From a virus: 64,000 bases of DNA. A program made the translations under genes and the position numbers. Positions 31,793 through 39,630 of this stretch are shown piece after piece. The stretch is from positions 1-64,000 of IMG/VR virus record IMGVR_UViG_3300027810_000002; one strand, written 5' to 3'. Position 1 is the stretch's first letter; every line of letters starts with the position of its first letter. Below the pieces are notes generated by a model that saw nothing but the letters and a program-made list of their open reading frames with translations, was not told the DNA's origin and did not search any database.

Positions 31793-32443
31793 TTATTTAT
31801 TCATTATATCTTTTAAAGTGTCAGCCATGCCTCTACCAAAAGAATAGCTTGAGTTTTGTAATCCAATTGTATCATAATTTGTACCAGTACTGTAGTTAAT
31901 CATAACTCCACCGTCTGATGAGTTATACTGATCTAATACAAACATTAATTCGTAAATCTCTTGAAACATTTTATCTTTAACGGATTTATTAATTCCTCCA
32001 CCGCATGTAACTGCGATTAAATAAGAATTATTACCATTGCTAAAGTTTGCTCTACCATCAATAGTACCACCTACTGTAGATCTCATTGTTCCAGAATATC
32101 CACCAGCAGCTCCTGTTGAAGATTGTTCAACTTCATTTTTCTTATATTTCTTAATTACCTTAGAAATCTTCTCTGCTAATTGATATGCGTTTCTTCCTTG
32201 AAATACATCATAAGAATCTTGTTCGATATCTCCTTGAACATTTAGATGTTCTTTGTAGTTTGGTAATTTACCGGATTTTGCAGATGCTTCCGCTTTTGCT
32301 AATACTTTTTCGTATGAACTTCCCCATTTTTCAACAGCGATCTTTGCGATTCTAACTTTATCTTCTAATTTAGCTTTAATACCTTTTTTATCAAAAGATA
32401 CTGCTTCATTTATAAAAGATTCAAATAATTTTACTGGTTTCAT
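31793..32443 (-). CDS. Leader-bearing putative cargo protein
   Basis: A 216-residue protein starting MKPVKLFESFINEAVSFDKK, with predicted cleavage after NE. The mature part has a helical N-terminal half (RIAKIAVEKWGSSYEKVLAK) and a Gly/Ser/Asn-rich beta half (GAAGGYSGTMRSTVGGTIDG, SYLIAVTCGGGINKS). I recognise no family. It lies 17 bp after the esterase-leader fusion gene and is co-oriented with the whole island. Confidence 0.62.
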   Translation of the reverse strand: MKPVKLFESFINEAVSFDKKGIKAKLEDKVRIAKIAVEKWGSSYEKVLAKAEASAKSGKLPNYKEHLNVQGDIEQDSYDVFQGRNAYQLAEKISKVIKKYKKNEVEQSSTGAAGGYSGTMRSTVGGTIDGRANFSNGNNSYLIAVTCGGGINKSVKDKMFQEIYELMFVLDQYNSSDGGVMINYSTGTNYDTIGLQNSSYSFGRGMADTLKDIMNK

Positions 32444-32460
32444 TGTTTTTATATTTTAAT

Positions 32461-33306
32461 TTATGATATGTCCATTGCGTCATCATGATCACATACAATA
32501 CCTTTTTTAGCTATTTGTTTACATAAAGCATCTAGCTCATCAGTTTCGTATGTTGATGGAACTTTATCTGTTATTTTAATAGATTTTAGAAAGGCTTGTA
32601 CTTCGTCTAATCCGAATTTAACCCTATGACCTACATTTGATGTTTTTGCAACATCATATAAATACGCTCCATAAAATCTACCACGCTGTTCTGTGTATGT
32701 AAAATTAATTCCTTTAACTCTGAAAGGTTCGTTTTGAGCAGATATTGCCTTTGCTTCGCTTACGAATTGTTCAAATAATTGTACGTGTTTCATTGTATAT
32801 TCACTTTTTTCTATTTTATTATATATCTCACTCATACTCAACATATCTTTAATACTATTGATAAATGCATCAGCAGGAACCCTATGACCTCCGTCATATA
32901 CTGTATGATTAAAAGATACTTTATTGTCTTTAAAGTATTTTCTTACTTCTTTTCCGCTAACGACTGAATCGCTCTTGCCAAATCTTATTTCTATTTTAGT
33001 CTTTTTTAAATCAGAATCATCTACGACTGGATCGAATGTTCTACCAACCATTGCTGGATTAAATAACAACACTGGGATTGAAAGCTTGCTTCCAATTAAA
33101 TAAGAAACATATCCTCCCATTGAAGATCCTACAATAAGATCTGGATTTAATGATTTAATATCTTTGTATAATTTATCAAAAGTACTATCATCTCTATAGT
33201 TTATTGATGGCATATAAGCCTTGTCAAAGTTTTCATTTAAAAATATAATCTTTGGGTCTTTTTGATCAATACTAGATTCTAAACCATGTAAATACGCTAT
33301 CTTCAT
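32461..33306 (-). CDS. Esterase-like domain fused in frame to a leader-bearing protein
   Basis: A 281-residue open frame. Residues 1-165 resemble small YqiA/YcfP-type alpha/beta hydrolases: MKIAYLHGLES, nucleophile elbow GSSMGGYVSYL (S62 within GSSMG), KTKIEIRFGKSDSVVS and GGHRVP (H141). At residue 172 the frame continues into MKHVQLFEQFVSEAK, a full leader, followed by a 95-residue domain (FRVKGINFTYTEQRGRFYGA). No stop separates the two. A GATATATA element lies 27 bp ahead of the internal ATG (32793), so a separate 110-residue product from 32461-32793 is also likely. Either the fusion is a polyprotein or a lost stop joined two genes. Confidence 0.7.
   Translation of the reverse strand: MKIAYLHGLESSIDQKDPKIIFLNENFDKAYMPSINYRDDSTFDKLYKDIKSLNPDLIVGSSMGGYVSYLIGSKLSIPVLLFNPAMVGRTFDPVVDDSDLKKTKIEIRFGKSDSVVSGKEVRKYFKDNKVSFNHTVYDGGHRVPADAFINSIKDMLSMSEIYNKIEKSEYTMKHVQLFEQFVSEAKAISAQNEPFRVKGINFTYTEQRGRFYGAYLYDVAKTSNVGHRVKFGLDEVQAFLKSIKITDKVPSTYETDELDALCKQIAKKGIVCDHDDAMDIS
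32820..32827 (-). promoter_or_regulatory. GATATATA element inside the esterase-leader fusion
   Basis: The octamer lies inside the open frame, 27 bp ahead of the internal ATG at 32793, a spacing like that of the intergenic copies. It suggests an internal late start for the leader-bearing part. Confidence 0.35.
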
Positions 33307-33321
33307 CTTTATCTTTATCTT

Positions 33322-33347
33322 ATTTGTTATATGTAAATATAAACAAA
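33322..33347 (-). promoter_or_regulatory. Repeated promoter-like element, copy 3
   Basis: TTTGTTTATATTTACATATAAC plus AAAT on the minus strand, identical to copy 1 (20686), 16 bp ahead of the ATG at 33306. Confidence 0.6.
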
Positions 33348-33378
33348 AAAAATGACATAAAAAAATATTATGCCACTT
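33346..33378 (-). terminator. Intrinsic terminator, cassette copy 3
   Basis: AAGTGGCATAA-7 nt-TTATGTCATTT, an 11-bp stem with two G:U pairs, then eight T on the minus strand. It follows the stop of the gene at 33392. Confidence 0.72.
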
Positions 33379-33391
33379 ATTTTGATTTATT

Positions 33392-33985
33392 TTAAGTTTT
33401 AGGTCTTCCTAATAATATCTTATCGTGCATTTTGCCTCCAAGTTTTCTAGAATACCAGCCATTTCCAGGTGATCCTTCTTTTAAACCTATCCAATCTACT
33501 TTTTTACCTAATACCTTTTCAACAGTTTCTAGATCTGAAACTAAAGGTACATTATATGAATCTAATAAGATCTCTGCGATCCTACCTGAAACTTCAATGT
33601 AAAAACCTAACTTATTAAGATCTCTTCCTCTAGCAGCGATGTATTCTCTTTTTGCTGCGGAAGTACCATCATGACCTACTCCTGAATATTTTACTCCGAA
33701 TTTGGTTTTTTTACCAAACATTATCATATCGAAATCTTCATCTCCGTGAAGGTCTAGACCTTCCCAATAATTCCAATCTGGATCTCCAAAAACATCGTCT
33801 GGCGATTTAATCTTTGCATGTCCACCTATTACAGAATATGCAGTAGATATTAACTCAAAGAATTCCCCAGCAAGCTCTGGATATTTTTTATGGTTAAACT
33901 TAGTAATTTTACCTCTCTTAGGTTTAATTAATTCACCACTAGTTTTTTCATTGATAAATTCTTCGTATAACTTTATATGTCTCAT
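33392..33985 (-). CDS. Leader-bearing putative cargo protein (conserved phage domain)
   Basis: A 197-residue protein starting MRHIKLYEEFINEKTSGELI. An upstream in-frame start at 34006 exists, but it would lie inside the preceding terminator hairpin, so I chose the ATG at 33983-33985. The domain has SVIGGHAKIKSPDDV, DWNYWEGLDLHGDEDFDMI, FGKKTKFGVKYSGVGHDG and LGKKVDWIGL. I recall similar sequences (HAKIKSP-D-DWDYW, FGVK-GMGHDG) as conserved proteins of unknown function in other T4-like phages. It forms a single-gene unit between two terminators. Confidence 0.65.
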   Translation of the reverse strand: MRHIKLYEEFINEKTSGELIKPKRGKITKFNHKKYPELAGEFFELISTAYSVIGGHAKIKSPDDVFGDPDWNYWEGLDLHGDEDFDMIMFGKKTKFGVKYSGVGHDGTSAAKREYIAARGRDLNKLGFYIEVSGRIAEILLDSYNVPLVSDLETVEKVLGKKVDWIGLKEGSPGNGWYSRKLGGKMHDKILLGRPKT

Positions 33986-34000
33986 CTTGATATATTGTAA

Positions 34001-34032
34001 AAGCATGACCTTGAAAAATCTAGGCCATGCTT
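34001..34032 (-). terminator. Intrinsic terminator after the 746-residue polyprotein-like gene
   Basis: AAGCATGGCCT-10 nt-AGGTCATGCTT forms an 11-bp stem (one G:U pair) followed by TTTAC on the minus strand; the T-tract is short (TTTT counting the stem end). Confidence 0.68.
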
Positions 34033-34041
34033 AACTTATTT

Positions 34042-36282
34042 TTATCCTAATGAAGATGTTAACATCCCAACGGCTGCTCCGTAATCTCCATCAGATTTTG
34101 ATAAGATTCCGTCTACAATTTCTTGTCCTTTAGCTTCGTCAAAATCATCTCCGAATGCTTTCTTTAAAATCGTGAATGCATATTCTTGAAATTCTTCGTC
34201 AGATTTAATTTCTGCTTCGTTAACTACTGATTCTTTAATACCGAATTCTTTAGCTAACATAGTTTGTACGTCTCCAACGTTTGCACCAGATATTTCCATA
34301 CCTTCCGTGTCGTTTGCTGCGAAATCTTCAGGTTGAGCGTATACAAATTTAAGTAATAAATCTTCGACGTCGTTTATGTCTTTTTTATTTTTATTGTAAA
34401 CATCTTTTAATTCTTTCATAGTAACTGAAAGACCTAAGGCACCGTGCTCATCAGAATCAATATCTAATTGAAATAATTCTTTAGCTTCGTTAACTACTGA
34501 TTCTTTAACAAATATTGCTTCTTTATCACTATATCCAGGTTCTAATGAAAGTCCGTGTTTTTTCATTAATGATTTATATTTATCAACGTTATTAATAAAT
34601 TCAATAGCAACGTCATCCATATCGCTTGGATCTGTATTTAGAAATCCTGTATAATCATCGTGTTTTTTATCAAATTGATAGTCTTTAGAAATCATTGCTA
34701 AGAACGCATTAACTTCTGATTTACCTTCAGTAACTACTGCTTCATTGTATAAATGAACATAGTTGCTTCCTTTTTTAGAATAAACTGATTCGATTTTAAA
34801 AGATCCGTCATTTTTACCGGCGTAATGTGCTCTAAAGAATAAATTATTATCAAGCTCTCCAAAGAAATGAGATAGTTTACCGATAAAGAATTCAGCGTTT
34901 GGATAAAGCTCTAAAACTTCTTCTTTTGTTTTCGCGTTTAAAACATCTCTATTAAAATCTTTTACGAATTTAGCTTCAGTAACTACTGATTCAAATGCTG
35001 GAACTAATCCTGAACCTTGGTAAAGATCTGCCATCATCCATTTTTTAGATTTTTCATCCCATAAGTATACGAATTCTGCTCCACCGTCTCTATCTGCGTC
35101 TTTTAAATAATTATCTATATTTTTAATAGATCCGGTAGTGTTTGCAGTACCGTCATTATAAAAGTTGATTTTAGAAATATCTGTAGATAAACCGCTATTA
35201 GCTCCTTTGCTAAGTACATCGTCTACATTTTTACCGTTTTTAAAAGATTTCTTAATAATTGGTAACATGTTGTCTGGGTAAGAATCATAATGAGTATATA
35301 CTGAAGTAATATTTCCAGCCTTGTCTATTTTACCAAATTGACCTCTTGTTCCTTCGTTAAGAACCGTAGATTCATTAACTGTTACTGGGTACATTTTACC
35401 GTTAAATTCAAATTCTTCTAAATCTTCTTCAATCGCTTTAGCTCTTGCTCCTAAAAATGCATTACGCTCTTCTAGTTTAGTAGTTTCATCAGTAACTGTA
35501 ATTAGTTCAACTTCATTTGATTCGTTTAGTTTAGAATCTAAATCAATTCTAACATCTTCTCCTTCGAATGCTTGGTTAAACTGATTGACTGCAGCTTGTC
35601 CCATTCCTTCTTGTTTAATCTGCTCTAAGTAAAGTGCAGTTCCTTCAACAATTCCTTGACCTCCCCAGCCAGCAGCATTTGCTATGTCTGAATAATATTT
35701 GTCTAATATAGTTTTAATTGTTGCAGGTCCAATTTTAATAAAGTGACCTCCTAATCCGGCCATTTTAATTTCTAAAGGTTTAATGTTTCCTTTAATCATT
35801 TTAGAAACTGGTAGTGCTTCTCTATGGAAGTTTGCATCAACCATCGCTTCGTGCATTAAATACTTAATACATCCTAAAATAGATTCACTAGACATTGCTC
35901 CTAAATCTACTAATACTTTGTTAAATATTTTATTATATACAGTTACAACTTTCTTAGCGTCTCTTTTACCTTCAACTTTAATAGCTTCAGTAATTTCTTC
36001 AACTTCTTCTTCATCACTAACAACAGGCACATCATCTTCTGATTCTGAATTATCTGATTCTTCTTCAGAAATTTCTCCAAATAATTGTGAAATTATAGCT
36101 GTTTTTTGTTCTTCGTCTAATCCTTCTAGTGAAGTGATTTCCATTGAATCTAATATAGATGCAATTTTTGTGGATAGTTCTTCTCTTTTAGTGTTGTTTT
36201 CTACTGCTAACTTAATTGTTGCTTCATGTGCTAACACATCTGAGAAAGACTTAAAAGATTTGATTTTATTCATTTCTGCCAT
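34042..36282 (-). CDS. Large acidic polyprotein-like capsid protein with repeated cleavage-like sites
   Basis: A 746-residue acidic protein starting MAEMNKIKSFKSFSDVLAHE. Residues 70-100 are almost all acidic, as in prohead scaffold proteins. A conserved-looking domain (about 108-240) includes VLVDLGAMSSESILGCIKYL and AAGWGGQGIVEGTALYLEQI. From residue 300 cleavage-like segments recur: STVLNEGTR (after E310), FESVVTEAKF (E436), NEAVVTEGKS (E519), KESVVNEAKE (E599) and KESVVNEAEI (E689). They would release pieces of about 126, 83, 80, 90 and 57 residues. It may be a scaffold-fused cargo precursor. A GATATATA element lies 35 bp upstream and a terminator follows, so it is monocistronic. Confidence 0.7.
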   Translation of the reverse strand: MAEMNKIKSFKSFSDVLAHEATIKLAVENNTKREELSTKIASILDSMEITSLEGLDEEQKTAIISQLFGEISEEESDNSESEDDVPVVSDEEEVEEITEAIKVEGKRDAKKVVTVYNKIFNKVLVDLGAMSSESILGCIKYLMHEAMVDANFHREALPVSKMIKGNIKPLEIKMAGLGGHFIKIGPATIKTILDKYYSDIANAAGWGGQGIVEGTALYLEQIKQEGMGQAAVNQFNQAFEGEDVRIDLDSKLNESNEVELITVTDETTKLEERNAFLGARAKAIEEDLEEFEFNGKMYPVTVNESTVLNEGTRGQFGKIDKAGNITSVYTHYDSYPDNMLPIIKKSFKNGKNVDDVLSKGANSGLSTDISKINFYNDGTANTTGSIKNIDNYLKDADRDGGAEFVYLWDEKSKKWMMADLYQGSGLVPAFESVVTEAKFVKDFNRDVLNAKTKEEVLELYPNAEFFIGKLSHFFGELDNNLFFRAHYAGKNDGSFKIESVYSKKGSNYVHLYNEAVVTEGKSEVNAFLAMISKDYQFDKKHDDYTGFLNTDPSDMDDVAIEFINNVDKYKSLMKKHGLSLEPGYSDKEAIFVKESVVNEAKELFQLDIDSDEHGALGLSVTMKELKDVYNKNKKDINDVEDLLLKFVYAQPEDFAANDTEGMEISGANVGDVQTMLAKEFGIKESVVNEAEIKSDEEFQEYAFTILKKAFGDDFDEAKGQEIVDGILSKSDGDYGAAVGMLTSSLG

Positions 36283-36316
36283 TTTATTAAATTTATTTTA
36301 TGTTTTACTTGTTTAA

Positions 36317-36324
36317 TATATATC
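36317..36324 (-). promoter_or_regulatory. Putative late promoter element GATATATA
   Basis: It lies 35 bp upstream of the ATG at 36282, immediately after the uvsW stop. Confidence 0.42.
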
Positions 36325-37824
36325 TCATTCAAAAGAGACTCTTTTAATATTATAATCAAACTTCTCTTGTTTGTATATTGATTGCCTTGCTTTTCCGTGT
36401 TTCCATAGATAATTATCCCACTCCTGTGTTCTAATATTATCTACAAAATCTACTATTAATACCTTGTCCTTTGACTCATGTTGTCTTAAACCACGTCCAA
36501 TTGACTGTCTTATTATTACCTCCGACTTGAACGATTCAGTAAAGAATATACTATGGATTTTTTTAATGGATATACCTGTTGAAAACGTACCATAACTCGC
36601 GACAATAACGACTTCATCGCCTGCTTCCATTTTTTTCTTATACTCTTCTCTAATATCTTTATCTGTCCCACCATCAACATAAAAAACTCTTTTGCTGCTT
36701 TCCTGTCTAAGCTTTTCATATAACCTTTTACCATGTTCAATCCTGTGGAAAAGAACAAGGGAATTCCGGGGTACTCTACTAATAACACTTGAAACAAAGT
36801 CAAGGCGAGCCTCGCTAGTAATGACAAAGTTTTGTTCAAGCGAAAATACATCTTTTCTATCATATTTATTTTGTGCTAATTCTTGGAATGCAAGTCTTTG
36901 CTTATCTGTTGCATAATTCATTTCAATTACCTTAACTACGCATTTTGCGATATGCCCTTGGTTTTGTAAAAAGTTTGCCTTGACTTCGCTAATAACTGGG
37001 CCAGTCTGGCTCATTAATGTTAACTTGTCCAATGTTCCTTCTTTAGGAATTGTTCCAGACAAACCAAATTTGTATTGTGCACTAGTACATTTCTGTAAAA
37101 TTGTCTTTATTGAATTACTCTTTGCTTTATGTGTTTCATCAACAAGTACTGCATCGAACTGTGCAAAGTATTCAGCGTTCTTTTTTACTAACGACTGATA
37201 CGTTCCAATAATAATATTTTTATTTGATTTGATTTTTTGACCTGCAAAGATTTGTTGAATCTTTAACGGTACTTTATTCATGTAATTATAGTCATGAAAA
37301 TCTTCGTGTGCCTGTAATACTAATGAAACATTAGGTACAATCATTAAGATTTTTTCAGCCTTTCCTTTTTCTAACATATATGCTATAGTTAGGAAACTGA
37401 TCAGTGTCTTACCTGCGGACGTAGCAAGCTCCGCTAGACACTTTCTAAATTTAAGTATATTATATGCTGTTTCAATTTGATAATCTCTAGGTGTAATCTC
37501 AGCTCCTTTAAAAAAGTCAAGTGCCCATTTTTCAAATGTCTCTGCATTTATATTAGGATCTATTAAACGTTTGATTCCGTTCATTTCAATCTCTAAATTA
37601 TAGTCTTTGCATATTTGTAAAACATGACGCCATAATCCGGCTGGAATCCATTTGTCATCTTTTATATAAGATACATATCCATCCCAAACTCCTCGCTTTA
37701 CTAACGGGTTAAATCTCCAGCTCTCGATTCTTTTCGTGAGGGAGATTGTAATTTGTTCTAATTCAAGTTCAGTTGCATCATCAATTCTTAAGAACTGATT
37801 ATCATCTGTTAATGTGAGTATCAA
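36325..37824 (-). CDS. uvsW: ATP-dependent helicase UvsW-like
   Basis: A 499-residue superfamily 2 helicase. In T4, UvsW unwinds R-loops and branched DNA and controls the switch to recombination-dependent replication. Residues 1-90 form the N-terminal DNA-binding part. Motif I is ELATSAGKT (132-140), motif II LVDETHKAKS, motif III FGLSGTIPKEG, and motif VI RQSIGRGLRQHESKDKVLIV. T4 UvsW is about 500 residues. It lies 18 bp after the uvsY-like gene, the T4 neighbourhood for these two genes. Oddly for a late T4 gene, it sits at the end of the gp32-gp61 group. Confidence 0.93.
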   Translation of the reverse strand: MILTLTDDNQFLRIDDATELELEQITISLTKRIESWRFNPLVKRGVWDGYVSYIKDDKWIPAGLWRHVLQICKDYNLEIEMNGIKRLIDPNINAETFEKWALDFFKGAEITPRDYQIETAYNILKFRKCLAELATSAGKTLISFLTIAYMLEKGKAEKILMIVPNVSLVLQAHEDFHDYNYMNKVPLKIQQIFAGQKIKSNKNIIIGTYQSLVKKNAEYFAQFDAVLVDETHKAKSNSIKTILQKCTSAQYKFGLSGTIPKEGTLDKLTLMSQTGPVISEVKANFLQNQGHIAKCVVKVIEMNYATDKQRLAFQELAQNKYDRKDVFSLEQNFVITSEARLDFVSSVISRVPRNSLVLFHRIEHGKRLYEKLRQESSKRVFYVDGGTDKDIREEYKKKMEAGDEVVIVASYGTFSTGISIKKIHSIFFTESFKSEVIIRQSIGRGLRQHESKDKVLIVDFVDNIRTQEWDNYLWKHGKARQSIYKQEKFDYNIKRVSFE

Positions 37825-37842
37825 TATTCATAATACTATTTT

Positions 37843-38274
37843 TTATAACTTAGACATGTCTAGGCGATTCTTTATTGCAAAGCCCATATTGTCTAAGGTT
37901 TTCACAGTGCCTTCAAAAAAGGCTTTCTGTGATTCTAGTAATTCTAGCAGTTGATTGTCTTCTGCTAAATCTGCTAGTAAAAACTTTTCACGTTGTTTGT
38001 CTGTTAGTTTATAATCATAACTATAATACTCAATCCACTTTGTTTTATATTTCTGGTCAACTGTGGTTTTTTGGGAGCGTATTCTAATCGACATTGACGT
38101 TAAGCTTTCAATTAATATCTGTCTATAACTTAAAGAGTAAGAGCTAACTTGTTCTAAATTATTACCTAATTTTAAATCTTCAGTTAGTGCTTTGATTTTA
38201 TCTGTCCATTCTAATCTCTGCTTTCCTAGATATTCATCTAGTTTTAGTATTTTACTTTTTAAGTCTGTTGCCAT
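37843..38274 (-). CDS. uvsY: Recombination mediator UvsY-like
   Basis: A 143-residue helical protein close in length to T4 UvsY (137), which loads UvsX onto gp32-covered ssDNA. The best match is the C-terminal SQKAFFEGTVKTLDNMGFAI ending KNRLDMSKL, corresponding to the 'AIKSRGFAIK..DM' end of T4 UvsY. The rest is basic and helical (SKILKLDEYLGKQRLEWTDK; YSLSYRQILIESLTSM), as expected. The location next to uvsW supports the call. Confidence 0.8.
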   Translation of the reverse strand: MATDLKSKILKLDEYLGKQRLEWTDKIKALTEDLKLGNNLEQVSSYSLSYRQILIESLTSMSIRIRSQKTTVDQKYKTKWIEYYSYDYKLTDKQREKFLLADLAEDNQLLELLESQKAFFEGTVKTLDNMGFAIKNRLDMSKL

Positions 38275-38284
38275 TTATTGTATT

Positions 38285-38506
38285 TTAAAATAATTGGTTT
38301 TTGTTAGTTTTAAAATTCTTTATATACACTGTCGTGTTAATTTTCTTTTTTAATTTCGGATCAGATATTACCATGTTCTTTTCATTATAATTAATAATTG
38401 AACTACTAAAGCTAATTAATTCTTTAATATTTTTTCTACGGTTTTTATCTTCTTCGAATTCTAAGAATTCCTCATCGATCATATCGATTACATTATTTTT
38501 TATCAT
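38285..38506 (-). CDS. Small unknown protein between uvsY and primase genes
   Basis: A 73-residue protein. The N-terminal half is acidic and helical (MIDEEFLEFEEDKNRRKN) and the C-terminal half basic (DPKLKKKINTTVYIKNFKTN), ending NQLF. It overlaps the primase stop by 4 bp, so it is translated with the replication operon. No family is recognised. Confidence 0.6.
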   Translation of the reverse strand: MIKNNVIDMIDEEFLEFEEDKNRRKNIKELISFSSSIINYNEKNMVISDPKLKKKINTTVYIKNFKTNKNQLF

Positions 38507-39630
38507 AGGTAAAATGCATCTAGTTTTGAGTTACTAAAATACTTTGAAAGATCTTTAATACAGTTATCTTTTAAATAATATGCAACTCTAACCAGGTCAT
38601 TTAAATCACCTAATTCTTTAGGATATTTATCTCTGTTATTTTTGTCAATAGATTCCAACCATTTATCATACCTTAAGTCTAATCTGGTGTCATCTAAAAA
38701 CTTAGTCCACATAAATATCTCTTTGCCTCTTCGAAGCTTTTCCATCATCTTCTTTTTACCAGTAACATCATTGTCAAACATATAACGTATTGTAGGTATC
38801 TCATCAAACTCATCAGTAGATCTACCTGCAGTTGCTAGTCCAATACTATTTTGCATAAACATTGCATCAATAGGTCCTTCAAACATCGTTACCTGTCTTT
38901 GTAAATCAACTAATAAAACTCCGAATAGGGTTGATATTTTCTTTAGACTTATTAATTCATCTATAGAAACTCCCATATCCTTTTTCATTTCCTGATATAT
39001 TTTTTCAATATCATAAGTCAGATATCTAGCACTTTTATGTTTTGATAGGGCTCTAGTTTGAAATCCAATAACTTTACCGTTTGGCGCTAAATTAAGAACT
39101 ACCATCCTACGATCTTTAGGAGAATACATAAAGTTTTCTAACTTATGAGATAACATTCTACCTCTTAAATAGAAATAACCAGGATCTCCTGCTTCAATTT
39201 CTTTAAATCCAAAAGTGGCTTTAAGTTCATCTCTGGTTGGTGCTAAATCATATATCTTTTTAAATACATCATGTTCTAAGACTTCAACTGTTGATGCTGT
39301 TATCTTATGTTCTTGTATAAAATCAATAACTTTAATAGAATCTTCTCTATCCTGAAATCCAATGTGATGATCTTTTAATAAGCTATAAACGTCGCCGTGT
39401 TGGCTACAGTTAAAACAGTGATATTGTAAACTATCCCAATATATACTGCCTCTTTTCTTATAAGTATCATCGTGGCTGTCTCCGCAATAAGGGCATGCCA
39501 GGCTTAAACGGCCTGGCATTTCCTTAAGCATCCTTTTATTAGGGTCAGCATGTTGGGTTGTAACAACCTGTTTTACTAAACTTCTAATTTTAGATTTTAA
39601 TGATTCGTCTATCTTAGATGTCGAGGTCAT
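38503..39630 (-). CDS. 61: DNA primase, gp61-like
   Basis: A 375-residue DnaG-type primase that works with helicase gp41 to make RNA primers for lagging-strand synthesis. The zinc-binding domain has CPYC (46-49) and HCFNC (71-75). The catalytic TOPRIM has FEGPIDAMF (E251) and YMFDNDVTG (D286-D288). T4 gp61 is 342 residues. It overlaps the gp32 stop by 17 bp, placing it under the gp32 promoter. Confidence 0.93.
   Translation of the reverse strand: MTSTSKIDESLKSKIRSLVKQVVTTQHADPNKRMLKEMPGRLSLACPYCGDSHDDTYKKRGSIYWDSLQYHCFNCSQHGDVYSLLKDHHIGFQDREDSIKVIDFIQEHKITASTVEVLEHDVFKKIYDLAPTRDELKATFGFKEIEAGDPGYFYLRGRMLSHKLENFMYSPKDRRMVVLNLAPNGKVIGFQTRALSKHKSARYLTYDIEKIYQEMKKDMGVSIDELISLKKISTLFGVLLVDLQRQVTMFEGPIDAMFMQNSIGLATAGRSTDEFDEIPTIRYMFDNDVTGKKKMMEKLRRGKEIFMWTKFLDDTRLDLRYDKWLESIDKNNRDKYPKELGDLNDLVRVAYYLKDNCIKDLSKYFSNSKLDAFYL

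Noticed and set aside
33986-34006. Upstream start (34006) for the 197-residue leader protein
   Set aside because: It falls inside the terminator hairpin of the preceding gene, and the leader consensus begins at 33985.
24171-36282. The dispersed cleavage-segment repeats as an insertion sequence or CRISPR array
   Set aside because: They are in frame within coding sequence, irregularly spaced, and have no transposase or cas genes nearby.
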